A stretch of DNA of 64,000 nt, taken from NCBI RefSeq assembly GCF_009389715.1, contig NC_052399.1:21259045-21323044 (forward strand), written 5' to 3'. The stretch is from Phoenix dactylifera (lineage: Eukaryota > Streptophyta > Magnoliopsida > Arecales > Arecaceae). Of this stretch, positions 35,542-48,604 are shown piece by piece (within the stretch, counting starts at the first letter, position 1; every line of letters begins with the position of its first letter). The notes under the pieces were generated by a model. The model was given only the letters and a program-made list of their open reading frames with translations, did no database searches and was not told the origin of the DNA. Position numbers and translations under genes: made by a program.

Positions 35542-36911
35542 TCCTCTCATCCGCTAATCTTCTTTCATTGATATAAACACATCCATGATGCGGACACATA
35601 ATCTCCGCCGTACAATTAATGCACCGGTAAAAATGGAACTCGAATTATGAGGTGGCCAGTTGTTAGGGTCAGATAAGTGGTTATGATTGTTCCGTCATTT
35701 CTTTTTCGGGACTCCGACGCCGGCTCCTTCCAAAAGGAAAAAGTTAAAGTTAGGTTGATTTGGAGTGCACCATCTGAGCCGTTGGATGTGCACCGAGACG
35801 ATAAAGATCCGTCGTCTAGCACGCGCCTCATCATAACGCGTCGGTGTTATAATGGACGCACGTGATTTGCTGCAGCCCCCGCGTCCGAGCGGCAGTGGCC
35901 GGGTGGCGTCCCGATGTCTCGTCTCCATCACTAGCGGTTATATGCGGGTGTTCGATCTACCGTTGCAAGCATACCTTGTATTGGCGGGCGGTCAGGATCC
36001 ACTCGAAAGAGACAAGATCGGCAGCGGTTTCATTGTTCGCATATAAATTTATATGCGGACTATTCTTCCATCTGTTCTATTCTCACACCTTTCGGCAGCA
36101 CCTTAGTGCCAGGTGTCATTCGACTGCCAAGTTCCACCACCGACTTCATTATGACAACGAAATGACATAAATACCCTTAGCAGCCTAGCAGGACGACGAA
36201 ATTATGTTCGGAACCCGGAAAGAAAATCCACAGATCCAATTGCCAAATTTCTCCACCGACAGTAGCCCCAGTTTGAATGGTCGTTGATCCAGCCACTTCA
36301 GAGGGAGAGAGATAGAGCACTACCGTCAATATTCGATAATATTGGGGGTAGTTCTGGAATCTAGTTTAGATAATATCGTGAGGATGGATAACGGCTAATA
36401 CCGGACCATGGAGTGCAAAAAAAGTCAAATAAATTAAGATCTCTGTTATGCGGCCCCGTCGAAGCCCACGAAAAGAATGAACACTCGTAAAGCGGTCCGC
36501 GAGAAAACCGCGTCACCTGCACGCAAAGCTGGTCTTCCCTCGACTTTGGGGGATATATTGGGGCCGCATTTCTTCCTGTTTATACTGTTTAATATCTACC
36601 TGCTCATGTTATCCAACGGCTCTTTCTTGAAGAGCGTTTCCGATCCCGTTCATGTTTCGCTTTTCCGACACTCTCAAGCCCAGCAAACCCCAACCCCCCC
36701 GCCCCCCATTTTCCTCTCTGTCTCTCTACTTTACTTTTCTTTTTTTCTTTTTTTTTTACTTCTTTTTTGTTGGTTACGGGTTTCCATCAGCTCCTTAGAG
36801 ATCCGAAACCTAGTCTGATCTCTCTCGCCTTTTCTTTCTCCATCTCTCCCCTTTCTTGATTTCTGTGGAGGCTAAGGTGTAGGTAGGGTTTCCGGTAACT
36901 GGGTTCATCTG
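35542..36911 (+). promoter_or_regulatory. Upstream region and 5' leader of the IQD gene
   Basis: A GC-richer stretch (35690-36300) contains a CACGTG G-box at 35859-35864 within GCACGTGA. A pyrimidine-rich leader (36700-36860) precedes a likely 5' UTR donor at 36912. The transcription start is not determinable by eye. A 113-residue frame at 36477-36818 overlaps the leader and lacks any family resemblance. Confidence 0.4.
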
Positions 36912-37404
36912 GTAAGCTTCAGATCCATGAGATTTCTTTTCTTATCTATTTGATTTCACTCCGTGTTAGTTTTTTCCTTTTTCATGTGCATTGGATTTGG
37001 AGTTTGGACAAAGTTGGTCGAGCTCTGGGACTGACCGTGGCGTTCTTGTCGATCGGAGTCAGGCTTTCACGCTTTTCTTTGTGATTTGAGCTGTTTTTCT
37101 ACATATTTTCAGTGTTTTGGTCTCAAAAGCTTTGATTCTTCCTGTCGATTAATTGTTTTGGCCTTCTTTGTTCTAGCAAGTAATTGTTTTTTGGGGTAGG
37201 TTTTCCTATTCCCCTTTTCTCGTTTTTCTCTCATTTAAGCGTTTTGACCTTTTCGATAGAATGCGAAGTGCTGAGACGATCGGTTGAGTCATAGTTTCCT
37301 TCACCTTACAAGTCATTTCTCTGCCTTTCGTTCTATGAATCAGATTTCTCCTTACTTGATGTTGCTTGCTCTATATTCTGTGCCGTGATCAAGGGTTCTT
37401 GCAG
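36912..37404 (+). other. Leader intron of the IQD gene
   Basis: A GGTAAGC donor at 36911-36917 and a TTCTTGCAG acceptor ending at 37404 bound a T-rich stretch just before the start codon at 37450. Leader introns of this kind are common in plant IQD genes and often raise expression; here that is inference. Confidence 0.55.
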
Positions 37405-37449
37405 GTTTTGTTTCGAGATATTACAATTTAGGGTCTTGAATTTTTGCTG

Positions 37450-40400
37450 ATGGGGAGGTCTCCTGGAAGATGGATCAAGACAGTGCTCTTTGGCAAGAAA
37501 TCATCCAGATCTCATGCATCAAAAGGAAGGGATGCTTTGGTATGCAACTGGATGCCTTTGTTCTTTATGTCAATAATTCTTTTATGTTTTTTTTTCTGTG
37601 GTTAATGATTAGATGTCTGGTTTTTAGAGGTAAAGATTCACTTGGCAATTGATCTACATGTGTTATATATAGCTTCTGTCATTTGCTTCCTAAGCTGATT
37701 AAGGAAGCCTTCCATAGCAGCAAGTTGCTAGTTTTGTGTACTTTTTTAGCCACACGTTATTCTCACCATCACCAATTAATTCAAGTGATGATGTCTGCAT
37801 GACTCCCTGTAACATCTCTGATCTTTCATTTGTGCATACATTCGTTCCTAGATTAACCAAACAGATCTAAAGCATTACATACATGCCATCTTACTGTTAT
37901 GTCAAGGGATGTGGTTGTCTTGCAGTGAAGATGAAGTGGGGGTTTGGTTAGGTTGGTGTATATTTGGCTTCTTTATATGATGGATATAAGAATCTTCAAT
38001 AGAGAAAGGACTGAGGTGATGAACATGGTGCAAGCCTTCTTTTATATAGGACTAAGGTGATAAATATCATGAGTTTAGAGTTAATGATGGTTTGATAAGA
38101 TATAGCTTTATGGGGATGGAATGCATTGAAACATGAATCATTAAAAATGAAATGGGAAGACTGGCATTGCAAGATGAGCTACTTGATAGTTGCATTGTGA
38201 TTCATACAAATCAAGGTATTGGTAAGTTTGATGGGATGATTTTTGACTTTTGAGAGGAAATGGGTAAGGTTAATGCCGTTTGAATGCCGATGCATTTCTA
38301 AGCTAGGAGGTATTATCCTGTGTCTTTGGAGGACAAGGGAGTGTTAAAAGTGAATGACATGTAGGATAGATAGCACACATGCATTGCATTTGGCTTTAAC
38401 ATGAGGACGAGTGAGCTTCATGGTCTCAATTCTCTAATGGAAGGATGTCCTTAAATTTTGTAAGATCTCTTCCTGTTGATTATAGGTTTCATTCTTTTTT
38501 CCAAAGCCCCTATTATTGTTCCATCCTGTGATCTGATGGCTATTTTGCACACAAGGTTAATAAATCCAAACATAATGACCATAACATGTAGTAAGCTCAT
38601 AAAGTTTCATCTTTTGGAACAAAGTTTCAAATATCGGCATTGCATCTCATACCAGTTTTTTGTCGGAATGGTATGGTACCAGTTACCAACACAGGGTATG
38701 GGACGCGACACATTATGTATTGGTGTTGAAAACTTTCTAGAACGGTATGGTATTGTTCTTACTGTCCTGTTCTGGCGGTATTTGATATCTTTTTTTCGGA
38801 ATGTGAATATTACAACCAAAAGCGAGGAGTTTGGTTGAAAGTTTATATGATTAAAAAGAGGTATGGGTATGTAACCATCCAAAAGGGGCATTAAATAGAA
38901 TGTTGGGGAACAAAGAGGTCAGGAGTTTTTTTATCAAAATACTGTGTTTTGGAACAAATATGATTTAATGTCAATGACAAAAAATAGGGAAAGAGAGGGG
39001 GAGGGTACCATTGTGCTTGCAAAAAATTAACACCTGAAACCAAATGTTGGAGGAAGCACATAAAGGGTATCATTGTGCTTGCAAAAATTAACACTTGAAA
39101 CCAAATGTTGGTGGAAGCACATAAAAGATAAGTCATCAAAGAAATAATTCATAATTTATAAGCTTCTGCATCAGCCTTTAGAGTTGAGATATGCTTGAGA
39201 GTTGGCTTCTCTAAACTCAAAAGAGACTATTAGGCTTCGCTCTGTCATGTAATGGGTCAAATTTGATTCAACAGACTGTCATTGTAGTGATACTGTATTT
39301 TTACAATGTGGTTTTCCACAACGAAGACAATGATTTTTAAGGGCATTTGCTGATTATACATGAAAACTGAGCTATATGATTATAATAGATCATCAAACAC
39401 TGCTTCATTTCCGAGGGCCTGTTTGGATGCAGGTATAACTTGTCCTTGAGTTAAACTAAACAATTGGTCGAAGTTGAGGAAGGTAGTGGCGGACGTAAAG
39501 AAGAAAATTGATGAGAACATACATACTCTTGTCTTTCATGGAGCACCCAACCCCTAAAAAATTGAGATACTGTATTCCACTTAAAAGGCGTTTTCTCGTG
39601 TCCTGATCCTTTTGGGATTTTGATCTCAAGTTTCCCTAATGGGAAACTTATTCGCACTATTTACTTATTCTCAGCATTTGTCATATATAGATAATTCAAC
39701 CGGATAATCTATAGCGGCATCCAAACAGCCCCTACATTAGGGCTTTGCATTCCTTAGAGTTGACAGTGACTACAATACAATGAGGTTTCCTGGGGATAGA
39801 GAGTGGATGCCTTACCAAGTAAACGAATGATTTTGGGCAATGAATTAGAGACATGTTGTTACTTGATGTGCCTTTATTTAATCAATGTTTCAACTTGGAA
39901 CAATATCAGAAATTGTGTAATTTATTATATCCATCTTTGATGCTAACTGAGATGCATTGATGCAGTTAAGAATCTTACAGATTGAAAATGATGCACTTTG
40001 GGCTTAAAAAATAACTCAACTAAATTTGTCTTGGCTGCTTTAGTCAATTATGAAGATATAATTTACCAAAAGTAAGATGGTTTGACTTGGTTTTAAGTAA
40101 ATTAGGGAAGATTAGATGGTCATGATTAGATAGTATGTTGGAAATGTCGCTGATTGGAAGGGAATGTTTATCTTTGAGGGCTCGAATCACTTTCTTGAAG
40201 TTGTTTTGTCTATCATATAATTTTCTCTTATACATGTATGCATCATATTTCCATGGAGAGAAAGAAAAGGTGATGGTAAGAGACCAATCTGTTTTACTTG
40301 AAAAAGGCTACATAACGAGGGTTCAGCATTAAGCCTTTGAAGAAAGTATATCATGCACCTTGCTCACAGTTCATCATTCTTCCTATTACTTAATTTCTGA

Positions 40401-43206
40401 ACATGCAAGATATAAGAGGATATCAAATTACTGGGAAGATGATTTGCTAGGAATACAACTGACCTTGTGGGGTCCGTGTATTTGATGCTGCTGAGTGTAA
40501 TATTGCTTAATATTCACGTACCACTGAAATTTAGGTTTTTTCTTTGTTTAATTTCAGAGGAGTCTAAAGGAAAATTATTTCCTTGAGGAGGCATCTTTCT
40601 TTTCGAAGGAGTTGCTCCTTGTTAATGTTAATTCTACTGTTGTCTTCTCCTCCATATATTTATTTTTGTTGATCCCCTTTTCCCCTTACCCCCTTATCAG
40701 GGCAGTGGATGAGCTAACCTTGCTTTTACTTTGTTCCATCTCATGGAATTTCTTGCCATGAATAGACTTTAATTTCAGAGGAGTCTAAAGGAAAATGATT
40801 TCCTTGAGGAGGCATCTTTCTTTTCGAAGGAGTTGCTCCTTGTTAATGTTAATTCTACTGTTGTCTTCTCCTCCATATATTTATTTTTGTTGATCCCCTT
40901 TTCCCCTTACCCCCTTATCAGGGCAGTGGATGAGCTAACCTTGCTTTTACTTTGTTCCATCTCATGGAATTTCTTGCCATGAATAGACTTTAATTTCAGA
41001 GGAGTCTAAAGGAAAATGATTTCCTTGAGGAGGCATCTTTCTTTTCGAAGGAGTTGCTCCTTGTTAATGTTAATTCTACTGTTGTCTTCTCCTCCATATA
41101 TTTATTTTTGTTGATCCCCTTTTCCCCTTACCCCCTTATCAGGGCAGTGGATGAGCTAACCTTGCTTTTACTTTGTTCCATCTCATGGAATTTCTTGCCA
41201 TGAATAGACTTTAAGAAATATTGCCTCTGCCTGCTGTAGAGAAATTAAGTCACAAGATATCAACATGATCGTCTTTTGGGTCTGCAACCAAATATAAAGG
41301 AAAAAGGAGCATTGGTGATTGATCTTAGTTATCGATGGCTGGATATCTTACTGTTGTTTTGTCTTTTGGTTGCTTTCAGTGCATGTCTGTTTGGTTGCTG
41401 TTTCTAGGCCTTATTTTCTCTGGCTTTTCTTTCTTCGGGGTGGGGGTGTTTCTTGTTCTGTCTCTACTTATGAGTTGAAGATCTTGGGGTATGATCTTGT
41501 ATTGTCCGCTTTTTCCCCTCAAGACTATTCTTGAGGCAGCTATAAAGTTACAACTGCTAAGGTCTCACCTTTTTTGGGAGAAAAACCCAAAAAAAAAAAA
41601 AACAAAATTGTTCATTGCTTATTCTAGCCTCTTCTGCATGTGGTGTCGGACTTATGAGAGCTTGGTTTGGCTCGAGATTGCCTGCAAGATATGCAGTCCT
41701 TCGGTAAACTTGTACTATTGTGGCACCAAACTGCTTTGGCTGGCTTGGCATTGACAAGTCAGCATAGCTTTGTTTTGTGATTTTAATACCATTCTGTGAA
41801 ATTTGTTAACTTTCCAGGATCTTTTTAACTTTCTCTGCATGGTTACTCTTCTTTTAGAGATGACCAGAAACCTATCAGATATAACTAAACATAAGGACTG
41901 TTAGTGTTCCTGTATTTCATCAGCAATGCAATGATTCCCAGATGGAAATGGAATCATGCCTTTTGACGTATGTCACAAGAACCTAAAGAATCCTGATTAA
42001 GCCGTTTATCGAGAAAAGTTTGAGGTTCTTAATATTTTTTCCTGCTAGGTCTGTTCACTTTCACCTGTGCAAGATTTATTAGCATCCTAAAACCTTTTTC
42101 CTTTAATTTAAAATTTGTCAGATACGTTCTCTCAACATCACTTTCACTTGGAATCCTGGATTGTTAATAGAGTCATAACTTTTCAGTAAGTTTTCAATAC
42201 TATATATTAGCTGTCTTTTTTCATGTCGCAAAGCTATTTGGTGACAAATATTGAAGGTAGATAGGTCTGGCTGGTTAGTTTCATAACCAGTAGATAGGGC
42301 CATTAAATGATGACAGAAAAGAACTTGCAATATCAAGTGCAGTTGTCAAAGAGGACTATTAAGGAGCAAAATGCATGTGTTATTAGTTGTACAGGGCCTA
42401 TTAGTGGGAAATATCATAGATTTAACCAACTGTCGAAAACCATTTTTATTTTAATGTGAAGTCAGAGAGATGAGGAATAACATGTGCCTTTTAAAAGTCA
42501 AATCCTGGTTTTCTGTGTATATTTCTATATATCTCAATATTTCTTACTCTCCTTCAAGTTTGCTAAAGTTTATCATTAAGTTTCCTCACCAAAAAAAAGT
42601 TTTCATGCATAGTATGCCCAGTCTAAATCTGCTAGAGTGATTGAATTTGCAAGGACTGACCAATCTGTCTATTTCTATTAGAAGAAAGCTGCAAATGATA
42701 AAGAGAATATTGGTGGAAAAGGACCATCTGCTCAGGTTGTGAGTTCACCAGTGATATCTCAATCAGTACTTGTAAATGCCAGAGCTAATGATATCATCTC
42801 AGAACCAGAAAAGGGGGCACCTGCTGATATGGCTGCTGGAGCAGTTCCATCATCCATAGGTCAAGATGCAGATGATCAAGGAATTGTTGGTCCTGATGTA
42901 TCAAAGGAGACTGAAAAAGTCAAGGAAGAGCAGGCTGCTACCAAGCTGCAAGCAGCCTTCAGGGGTTATCTGGTAATGTTTGATTGGAGTTATGATAATT
43001 TGCATTTACTTTGGCTATTTCCTATTTTCCTTCCTCACACTACATCTATATTGCAATTTGGCCAGGATAATGCACTCCTATTTGCACACACTCTTATTTG
43101 CACATTATTTCAGTAATGTGCTCATCAATATTTTTTTTACTCTTTAAGCTCTTTGGGGGAGATAATTGTCGATATCCCTGTCCTTCCCTCTCTCATCATT
43201 TGATAT

Positions 43207-43283
<77 letters not shown>

Positions 43284-45775
43284 TTCTCTCTCTCTCTCTC
43301 TGTGTAATTTTTTAACTGCTTTTGCAAAGTGTGGAACAGATAGATATGCGGGAGAATACAATGGAAAAAAAGTCCTCAATGCTGTCTGATATCTGTATAT
43401 TTTTGATGCAGTCACGCAGGGCATTTTGTGCGCTTAAGGGCATCATAAGGCTGCAGGCATTAGTTCGCGGGCACTTGGTGAGGAGACAAGCAGTTGTAAC
43501 TCTACGTTCTTTTCAGGGAATCGTTAGGTTACAAGCATTGATTCGTGGGCGGCGAGTCAGGCTTTCTGGTATTGGCCTTGAAATCGACACAAAACGCAAT
43601 CAGGGAAAGGATGTGGTAAATATTCTTACCTTGGAACTTTTGAACTATAAAGAATTAACTTAGTGGGTGTGTAACTTGTTCTTTTATTTTTCTCATCCTT
43701 CTCTGAAATGAATCTCCTTGTGGATGTCAATGTTCCACTACTTTGAAAAAAAAAGCCACATAATCTTGATTTATTGCGATGTCGGTCAAATTGGTGGAGT
43801 CACAACTGGTTGGCTATTGTTAGTCCAGCTGCCTTGCCGTTGTGTTATGAAAACAAGGTCTTGCATATAGTTCTGTAGCAATGAAGCTACTATTTCTTTT
43901 TGTTTCACACTCTCTTGGGAATTGTACTGACATGTATGCCCCTTGTGAGATTGTGGCCTTGCATGTTTGGGTAAAGGCAGGCAATTAGGGGATGTGTGGA
44001 TGCAAATGTGCATTCAGCTTTTGGCAACACAAAAAATTCAAAATTGCAAGAACAACATGCGTGCATGCATTTTGTTTTATTTTATGGTCTAAATAGAGTT
44101 GGCCATATTTTGCTTGTTCAAGCTTTACTTGTATCTTAATCAATTCGCTATAAGGTCTTGGAATGGTTGCACCAGTTTATTGAACTTTCTCATCTCTTGT
44201 TGAAGATTGTCTGCCTCTTTCTTTTCAGGATGCTAAACACTTGAGAACTTGGAATGAGAAACTGTCAACTAACGCTTTCATTTGTAAGGTAAGTTATGTT
44301 GCGTTAGAGCTATTAGCATGATGAGATCATGTTTTTCAAAATGCTGCTTCATATGCTTGCTTACTGTCACTGCTATATCTGCCAAGCTGGTTAAACAAGC
44401 CTTTAAACAATTTTCCAGAATATATATTGCGCATCAATCTTGTTTATTATATATTCATTTGACAAGGGATATCGCTTGTTCCATTGCTGTAGCTTCTTTC
44501 TGCATCACCTGTTACAAAACCTCTGCAAATCCAGTATGGTGATGGGGAACCCAATTCAGTCTTGAGCTGGATGGAGCGCTGGACGTCCTATCGTTTTTGG
44601 AAACCACTTCCTCAACCAAAGAAGGCTGTTGATTTGAAATCTCAGGCGAGAAGGGGTGTTGGTGCTATGGAGAGTGAATCAAGCAGACCTAAACGTCGAG
44701 TTCATAGGAATTCAGCTGCAAATGCTGACTCTGGGCCAGCAAATGTCATGACTGAACCTGGAAAATCCAAACGCAACCCGAGGAAAGTACCTAATTCCCC
44801 TGCTGATTCTGCCCAGGAAAATCCACAAACTGAGCTTGAAAAGGTCAAGCGTAATTTAAGGAAGGTATCTAATGCGACAACGGAAGCCTCTAACAGGTTG
44901 GATACTGAAAATGAGATACCACCTCGCAGTTTGAAGGTGTCAAGTTCCCCTTCTGATGTTATGCAACAGAGCATTGAGGATTCTGCAGACAAGATGAAGA
45001 GAGACACTGCAGTGACTCTTGAGAATAAACCTGATGTGGAAACTGCAAGACTGGTGGCATCAGATGGGCCTACGAATACATTTCTAGATGATGGCCCCCC
45101 TCTTGAATTGTATCCATCGCAAAATCACAGTAAAGAAGATAATCTTTCTGCATCTTATAGGGATTTGAGCATGAAGGATGAACAGCCATGTGATGGAAGC
45201 CAGAAAAGCAGCAAGAGGCGGGCTTCTTTCTCGTCAAAATCTGAACATCATGCAGAAAATGGTTTGCAGAATGCTCCAAAATTACCAAGCTATATGCAAG
45301 CAACTGAATCTGCAAAGGCAAAACTACGGGGACAAGTTTCACCGAGGTTTGGCTCAGATTCAGCTGAGAAAAATAGCACCACACGCCGCCATTCTTTGCC
45401 ATCTTCAATGAATGGAAAGCAGAGCTCGCAGTCGCCACGGACACAGAAACTGATTCAAGCAATTGGCAAGGGGGTGATTAGAAATGACAGATCTCTGACA
45501 TCATCTGGAGATGGTAATGATTTAGGACCAACTCTGCCTATATTTTTGGGAACCACATTCTTGGATTTGTTTTGTTAGGGTCATATATTCTTTCTTTTTC
45601 ATAAGAGCATAGCTCAATGATTTTACTTGAGATATTGATAGTTCTCTTGTACTTGCTATTCCATCTGGAAATTGCTTGAGTACTTTGTCGCATTTTACAC
45701 AATCATGTACTCACTCCCCTTTTCTTTTTATTATTAAATGCAGAGAAGGCGATCAAAGTAGATTGGAGGAGGTGA
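37450..45775 (+). CDS. IQD31: IQ67-domain calmodulin-binding protein (IQD31-like)
   Basis: Coding exons are 37450-37539, 42682-42972, 43412-43615, 44229-44288, 44493-45513 and 45744-45775. All are GT-AG and join in phase to 565 aa. The N-terminus MGRSPGRWIKTVLFGKKSSR is typical of the family. Three IQ-type helices sit in a row: ATKLQAAFRGYL (about residues 116-127), IIRLQALVRGHLVRRQ (about 138-153) and GIVRLQALIRGRRVR (about 162-176). The exon border inside the first IQ motif is the usual phase-0 IQD position. A long basic, Ser-rich tail holds YMQATESAKAKLRGQVSPRF (DUF4005-like) and ends in KVDWRR. The family binds calmodulin without needing calcium-specific sites and links calcium signals to microtubules, membrane or nucleus; this is family knowledge. 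The first coding intron is 5.1 kb and full of repeats. The symbol indicates subgroup resemblance, not proven orthology. Confidence 0.92.
38635..38790. repeat. GTACC-rich repeat segment in IQD intron 1
   Basis: Words GGTATGGTACC, ACGGTATGG and TGTTCTGGCGGTAT cluster here, in the style of the segments near 3.5-4.3, 55.5 and 56.6 kb. It has no coding capacity. Borders are uncertain. Confidence 0.4.
39003..39126 (+). repeat. Tandem duplication of 62 bp
   Basis: Two adjacent units (39003-39064 and 39065-39126) begin GGGTA-CATTGTGCTTGC and end in GGAAGCACATAAA. They differ at only a few positions and one base of length. The block lies in IQD intron 1. Confidence 0.85.
39415..39732. mobile_element. 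MITE with about 16-bp terminal inverted repeats in IQD intron 1
   Basis: The left end GGGCCTGTTTGGATGC (39415-39430) and the right end GCATCCAAACAGCCCC (39717-39732) are complementary at 15 of 16 positions. The 318-bp body has no transposase. The GTTTGG-type end resembles the elements at 11.8 and 46.2 kb, but no target-site duplication is clear, so the superfamily is open. Confidence 0.7.
40551..41213 (+). repeat. Three near-identical 221-bp tandem repeats in IQD intron 1
   Basis: Units are 40551-40771, 40772-40992 and 40993-41213. Read by eye, the first differs from the others at a single site (ATTATTT against ATGATTT) and the last two look identical. Each unit starts ATTTCAGAGGAGTCTAAAGG, so each begins with a good splice-acceptor-like AG. 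The body contains a pyrimidine-rich tract (TTCTCCTCC, TTTTCCCCTTACCCCC) and ends in CATGAATAGACTTTA. The near-identity points to recent amplification or ongoing homogenisation. An assembly artefact must be excluded. Confidence 0.92.
43208..43301 (+). repeat. Compound (CT)n(TA)n(CT)n microsatellite
   Basis: A CT run (about 43208-43243), an uninterrupted TA run (about 43243-43281) and a second short CT run lie in the intron between IQD exons 2 and 3, about 110 bp upstream of the exon 3 acceptor. Confidence 0.95.
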
Positions 45776-46210
45776 TGACACAAGTGGGATTCACGTTCTT
45801 ACAATAGCAAATATTGTGGTTTATCTGCAGGTTTCCCCTCTTAATTGTGTGTGGGTGGTGCAGGGTTGCCCTGTAATCCTGTAACAACTTATTATCATTT
45901 GGGGTTTGGTGTGCTTAATGCTGTGTTCTTCACAAACTTCAGGTTACAGAATGTTGTTTTGTATTTGTACAGAAGAAATGCCTTTCGGATTCGTCTTGTT
46001 TGTCATTTAGGTAGATTGCTTTGAATTTTCCAAATGTCGGACATGGCCATCAACTGCGGGACCACTTATTAAATTCAGCATCATCTCGGTACCTTTTCCT
46101 ACATGAACGAATTCCTAGACATGCTGTTATAAAAATGGGGCAGGTTCTTTGTTTAATGATCTGTTAGAGGTAGCTTTGTGGTTTTGAATATATTATTGTA
46201 GAAATGTTGT
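45776..46210 (+). other. IQD 3' UTR and flank
   Basis: The stretch after the IQD stop codon is T-rich, as in plant 3' untranslated regions. The poly(A) site is not determined. No other gene is seen. Confidence 0.5.
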
Positions 46211-47125
46211 TAGGCTCTGTTTGGAGAACATTGGTAGTAGAATTTTTGGAAATAGAGCTTTTGGAAGTAGAGTTGTTTGAAGTAGAGTTTTTATAAAATG
46301 TTGTTTGCTGTTTGGTAACTACATTTCTAAAGTGTTGTGATATTTGGTAAACAAGCCGAGAAAGTATTTTTAGTATAACAAAATGGTCATAAAGGATATT
46401 GTATAATATTATACAATAGAGCATAATAAATATAGTATGTATTAGTATATAAATATATGATATAATATAATACTACTATAATATAATATAATATTATTAT
46501 AATATAGTAAAATAATATTGTATACTATAGCATAATAATTTAATATAATATTAAAATATTTAACATAAGATATCAATATGTTATGCTATAATGTAATATA
46601 ATATTATTTTTATAGTATAATATAATAATAAGGTATAAAATATTATAATTATTAGCGTAAATTAATTTTTCATAATATAACATCATATTAAATTATTTAA
46701 TATAATATATTAATATATTATGATACAATGTAATATAATACTATATTTATAGTATAATATAATAATAAAGATATAAAATATTATAATTATTAGTGTAAAT
46801 TAATTTTTTACCTTCTGACGACCATTTATCTGTATAACAAATTTTTTAGTAGATTTTTAGAATTGTAAAGGATATTTTGTGTAATTGTTATATTTTATTA
46901 CGGATATTTTGATTTAAAAAAATAGTTTTCCAACTGGGCCTAAAAATGCTTTTTTGGAAAGCTCCAAAATTGGAGCTTTTCTCAAAAAGCTATTTTTAGC
47001 TTCCTAGAAAAACTAAAATAGTTTTCTAAAATTTTTACTAAATAATCTTATTTCATCTAAAAGTGTTTTTGGAGGGTTAGAAAATATTTTTTGGCCCGTC
47101 AAAAGTTTTCCCAAATAGGGCTTTA
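46211..47125. mobile_element. Non-autonomous TIR element with AT-rich core
   Basis: The left end TAGGCTCTGTTTGGAGAAC and the complement of the right end (TAAAGCCCTATTTGGGAAAAC) are similar. Further inside, the right half (read in reverse) matches the start of the element at 63576. The core is almost pure A/T and holds an internal direct repeat of about 135 bp (copies around 46550-46675 and 46685-46808, both ending ATTATAATTATTAG-GTAAATTAATTTTT). No transposase is present. I read it as a roughly 915-bp MITE-like element. Confidence 0.6.
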
Positions 47126-48604
47126 GACATTTTATTTTTCAAAGTATCTCTAAAAGGTGCCCTAGAACTTTTGAAGCTGAATTTGAGTTCTACACTAACA
47201 CATCTTTTATCTTGAGTTGTGGTCTGCAACAAGGGCTTTTTCTTTTAGATTTTTTACATGGATACCCTTCTAAATATCGAATTTTGTATGAATACCTTCC
47301 AAAATTGATATTTGCATGTATATTCTCGTGAAACTCTGTTATTGTACAAATGCCGTAATATAACGGTTATTCTAACGATGTTAAGAAAAATCATATTTAT
47401 ATTAATTAAAAATAAAATAAAATTTTAAAATTACGCTATTGTCTTTATCTTCTTCTCCTGCTATCAGGATTGCGATCTATTTGCATGTCTACCTATTAAG
47501 GATATTTTAGTCATTTTAATTTGAAACGGTTAATTTTTTAACATCGTTAGATATCATGGGTACATATACAAAAACAAAAATATAATAAAAGGATAGAATG
47601 GCAAAACAAGTGTTTTACGAGGGTATACATGTAAATATTAATTTTGGAAGGGTATTTATGCAAAATTTGATATTTAGGAGGATATTTATGCAAAAAATTT
47701 TTTTCTTTTTTTTCTAGTCATGATATACCTGCTATAACATGCACTCTCCTACTGTTTAGTTTTCTCTATCCTATGCTTCTATTGCACTCTCCTACTGTTT
47801 AGTTTTCTCTATCCTATGCTTCTATTTTCCTCGCTAAGTTATTTACAATGTAACTGTCGAGTCAAGTATTTAATTAGATGGTATTATTTTTTTCTCACTT
47901 GGATAAGGGGATGGAAAACCGAGTTTGGTTGGAGGCGGTCCTCAAAGAATTAATAATAATAAGATCAGGGTCGAAGGTTCAAATTCTTTCTGTATATTTA
48001 TTATTTATTTAGATTTTTTTATTGAAAAGCTTGAAAAGTATGTATATTGTACGTACTGCATCCTAGTTCGTATAAATCATTTTATTTTAACACTACATTC
48101 TCTAATTGTAGCTTGCGTGATTGGTTCTTACCTGAATCTTTCGAGCAAGATCTTGGACCCATATTCCTGTACGGAAAAACTATTGCACTTCCATGCTCCT
48201 GCTCCTCAACTCATTATTAAAATAACACAGCCAAAGCAAGTGCAACGGTTTATTTATTTATTTATTTCGGTACAACGGTTTATTTGTTTGAATTAGTTTT
48301 CTTGTGCCAAGATTTTTTTTTTTTCAATAAATGACAACAAGCTGTCATCCAAAGGAACATGAGGGGACATAGTTTTATTGCATGCATGAAGACTTTAAAT
48401 TTTTTTATGTAACTCCCATCTTATTGTTGATAGGTGATTAGCTTTATAATTCATGGCAAAATGGCTACCAATTTTTTTGGGTTGGTTTGTCAAGCTAAAA
48501 ATATATGCGTGCTTAAATAAGTTAGTTAGATGTTTTGCATTTTCTTTTCAGCCAAATATCCCAACTATAAAATGAGACAGATAGCATTGTAGCTGATCCA
48601 ACTC
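47126..48604. other. Intergenic DNA between TIR element and SINE copy
   Basis: AT-rich DNA without a recognisable gene. Two phrases about 'GTATATTCTCG' and 'GGTATTTATGCAAAATTTGATATTTAG' flank 47270-47700 in partial inverted relation (for example ATACCCTTCTAAATATCGAATTTTG near 47263 against the complement of 47648-47690). This suggests a second decayed fold-back element. A 43-bp tandem duplication is listed separately. Confidence 0.45.
47741..47826 (+). repeat. Perfect 43-bp tandem duplication
   Basis: Two adjacent units, 47741-47783 and 47784-47826, both begin GCACTCTCCTACTGTTTAG and appear identical, so the duplication is young. Confidence 0.9.

Noticed and set aside
36477-36818. 113-residue frame upstream of the IQD gene
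   Set aside because: Overlaps the pyrimidine-rich leader of the IQD transcript, with no homology or splice-compatible continuation; at most an upstream ORF.
45070-45462. 130-residue minus-strand frame
   Set aside because: Antisense shadow of the long fifth exon of the IQD gene.
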